Shown: positions 6,033 to 6,448 of the stretch, in pieces
How the letters are laid out: the number at the start of each line of letters is the position of its first letter
Position numbering within the stretch: the first letter of the stretch is position 1
NCBI GenBank assembly: GCA_022793355.1
Contig: JAAWCR010000150.1
Location: 1-6,448, forward strand
Source of the DNA: Lawsonibacter sp.
GTDB lineage: Bacteria > Bacillota > Clostridia > Oscillospirales > Oscillospiraceae
DNA length: 6,448 nt
Reading direction: 5' to 3'
The notes under the pieces: model-generated
Seen by the model: only the letters and a program-made list of their open reading frames with translations
Told to the model about the DNA's origin: nothing
Database searches by the model: none
Position numbers and translations under genes: made by a program

Positions 6033-6161
6033 GATATAACACCTCCGCCCTACCTTATTCCTCCCCGGCACGTCCCTATGCGCCCTCAGCAAAAAGAAAA
6101 CGCCCCAATTTCCGGGCATAATCAGGAAAATCCCGGCCAACCTAACGCTGAGGTGAACGGG
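6033..6161. promoter_or_regulatory. Divergent intergenic region between sigK and the FAD oxidoreductase
   Basis: This 129-bp gap must hold the promoters of both divergent genes. I find no convincing sigma-A promoter in it. A CATA core, as in sigma-E/sigma-K -10 elements, occurs on the minus strand at 6077-6080 and on the plus strand at 6117-6120. Both lie about 40 nt from the respective start codons, but the -35 elements are poor. Its A-rich tract at 6090-6100 is the only other feature seen. Confidence 0.35.
6040..6046 (-). promoter_or_regulatory. Ribosome binding site of sigK
   Basis: GGAGGTG on the minus strand, 7 nt (9 nt from GGAGG) before the ATG at 6032. This start gives the short hydrophobic pro-sequence expected for SigK. 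Confidence 0.85.
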
Positions 6162-6448
6162 ATGGATTCAGTTTGGGCACAGACGGCGCAGCTGCCCCAA
6201 TTCGGCCCCCTGCCAGGGGATCTGCACACAGACGTGCTGATTATCGGCGGGGGAATGGCCGGTATCCTCTGCGCTTATCAGCTCTCCCGCGCAGGGGTCG
6301 GCTGCGCCCTCGTGGAGGCGGACCGGCTCTGCAGCGGGACCACCAAAAACACCACGGCAAAAATCACCTTTCAGCACGGGCTAATCTATGACAAGCTCAT
6401 CCGCGAATTCGGCACGGAACGGGCCAGGCTTTACCTGGCGTGCAACCA
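6162..6448 (+). CDS. FAD-dependent oxidoreductase (DAO family), N-terminal part
   Basis: The first 95 codons of a flavoprotein cut by the right edge. After a short lead (MDSVWAQTAQLPQFGPLPGD) comes a Rossmann dinucleotide-binding unit: DVLIIGGGMAGILCAYQLSR at 24-43 holds GxGxxG (GGGMAG, 29-34), and ALVE at 49-52 ends in the acidic residue that typically binds the adenosine ribose. The next segment, GTTKNTTAKITFQHGLIYDK (59-78), is typical of a clostridial DAO-type oxidoreductase group that often carries a C-terminal Rieske [2Fe-2S] domain. That domain would lie outside the window, so this is only a prediction. The ATG at 6162 has GAGGTG at 6150-6155; the in-frame GTG at 6153 overlaps that site. 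It is divergent from sigK. The substrate is unknown. Confidence 0.88.
   Translation, partial: MDSVWAQTAQLPQFGPLPGDLHTDVLIIGGGMAGILCAYQLSRAGVGCALVEADRLCSGTTKNTTAKITFQHGLIYDKLIREFGTERARLYLACN

Noticed and set aside
6033..6140. 36-codon N-terminal extension of sigK
   Set aside because: It crosses the expected promoter and ribosome binding site region and does not resemble SigK. The GGAGGTG site supports the start at 6032.

Overview
The window comes from a high-GC, spore-forming Firmicute. The sporulation sigma factor SigK, strong GGAGG-type ribosome binding sites, sigma-A-like promoters and the style of the proteins suggest a gut Clostridia lineage such as the Oscillospiraceae (Flavonifractor/Oscillibacter-like). 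That placement is inference from protein flavour, not a database match. Five genes lie on the minus strand. One gene cut by the right edge lies on the plus strand.

Layout, left to right. (1) 1-783, minus: N-terminal 261 codons of a secreted 5'-nucleotidase-family metallophosphatase with a GTG start, cut by the left edge. (2) 802-1659, minus: rmlA, glucose-1-phosphate thymidylyltransferase, 18 bp upstream of the nucleotidase and apparently co-transcribed with it from a sigma-A-like promoter at 1728-1756. (3) 1771-1810: hairpin terminator closing the next transcription unit. (4) 1836-3848, minus: fused DctQM-type TRAP transporter permease. (5) 3849-4023: intercistronic region with a very GC-rich hairpin and a separate AT-rich inverted repeat. 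(6) 4024-5094, minus: TAXI-family solute-binding lipoprotein, the substrate receptor for that permease. (7) 5095-5336: structured leader with three hairpins, a near-consensus promoter (TTGCTT-17-TATAAT) and a pair of 21-bp-phased direct repeats. (8) 5337-6032, minus: sigK, intact, with a hydrophobic pro-sequence. (9) 6033-6161: divergent intergenic region. (10) 6162-6448, plus: start of an FAD-dependent oxidoreductase, cut by the right edge.

How the genes work together. The TAXI receptor and fused permease form a complete two-gene TRAP importer: a lipoprotein captures a small, probably anionic organic solute outside the membrane and an ion-gradient-driven permease brings it in. The intercistronic hairpin could keep receptor mRNA more abundant than permease mRNA. 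rmlA makes dTDP-glucose for deoxysugar/cell-surface glycan synthesis. Its partner is an exported phosphohydrolase that may act on nucleotides or nucleotide sugars. SigK drives late mother-cell sporulation genes.

I see no mobile element, CRISPR array, tRNA, rRNA or clear undescribed system here. The least explained parts are the non-coding stretches around the TRAP operon (leader hairpins, inverted repeat at the predicted transcription start, phased repeats, intercistronic hairpin).
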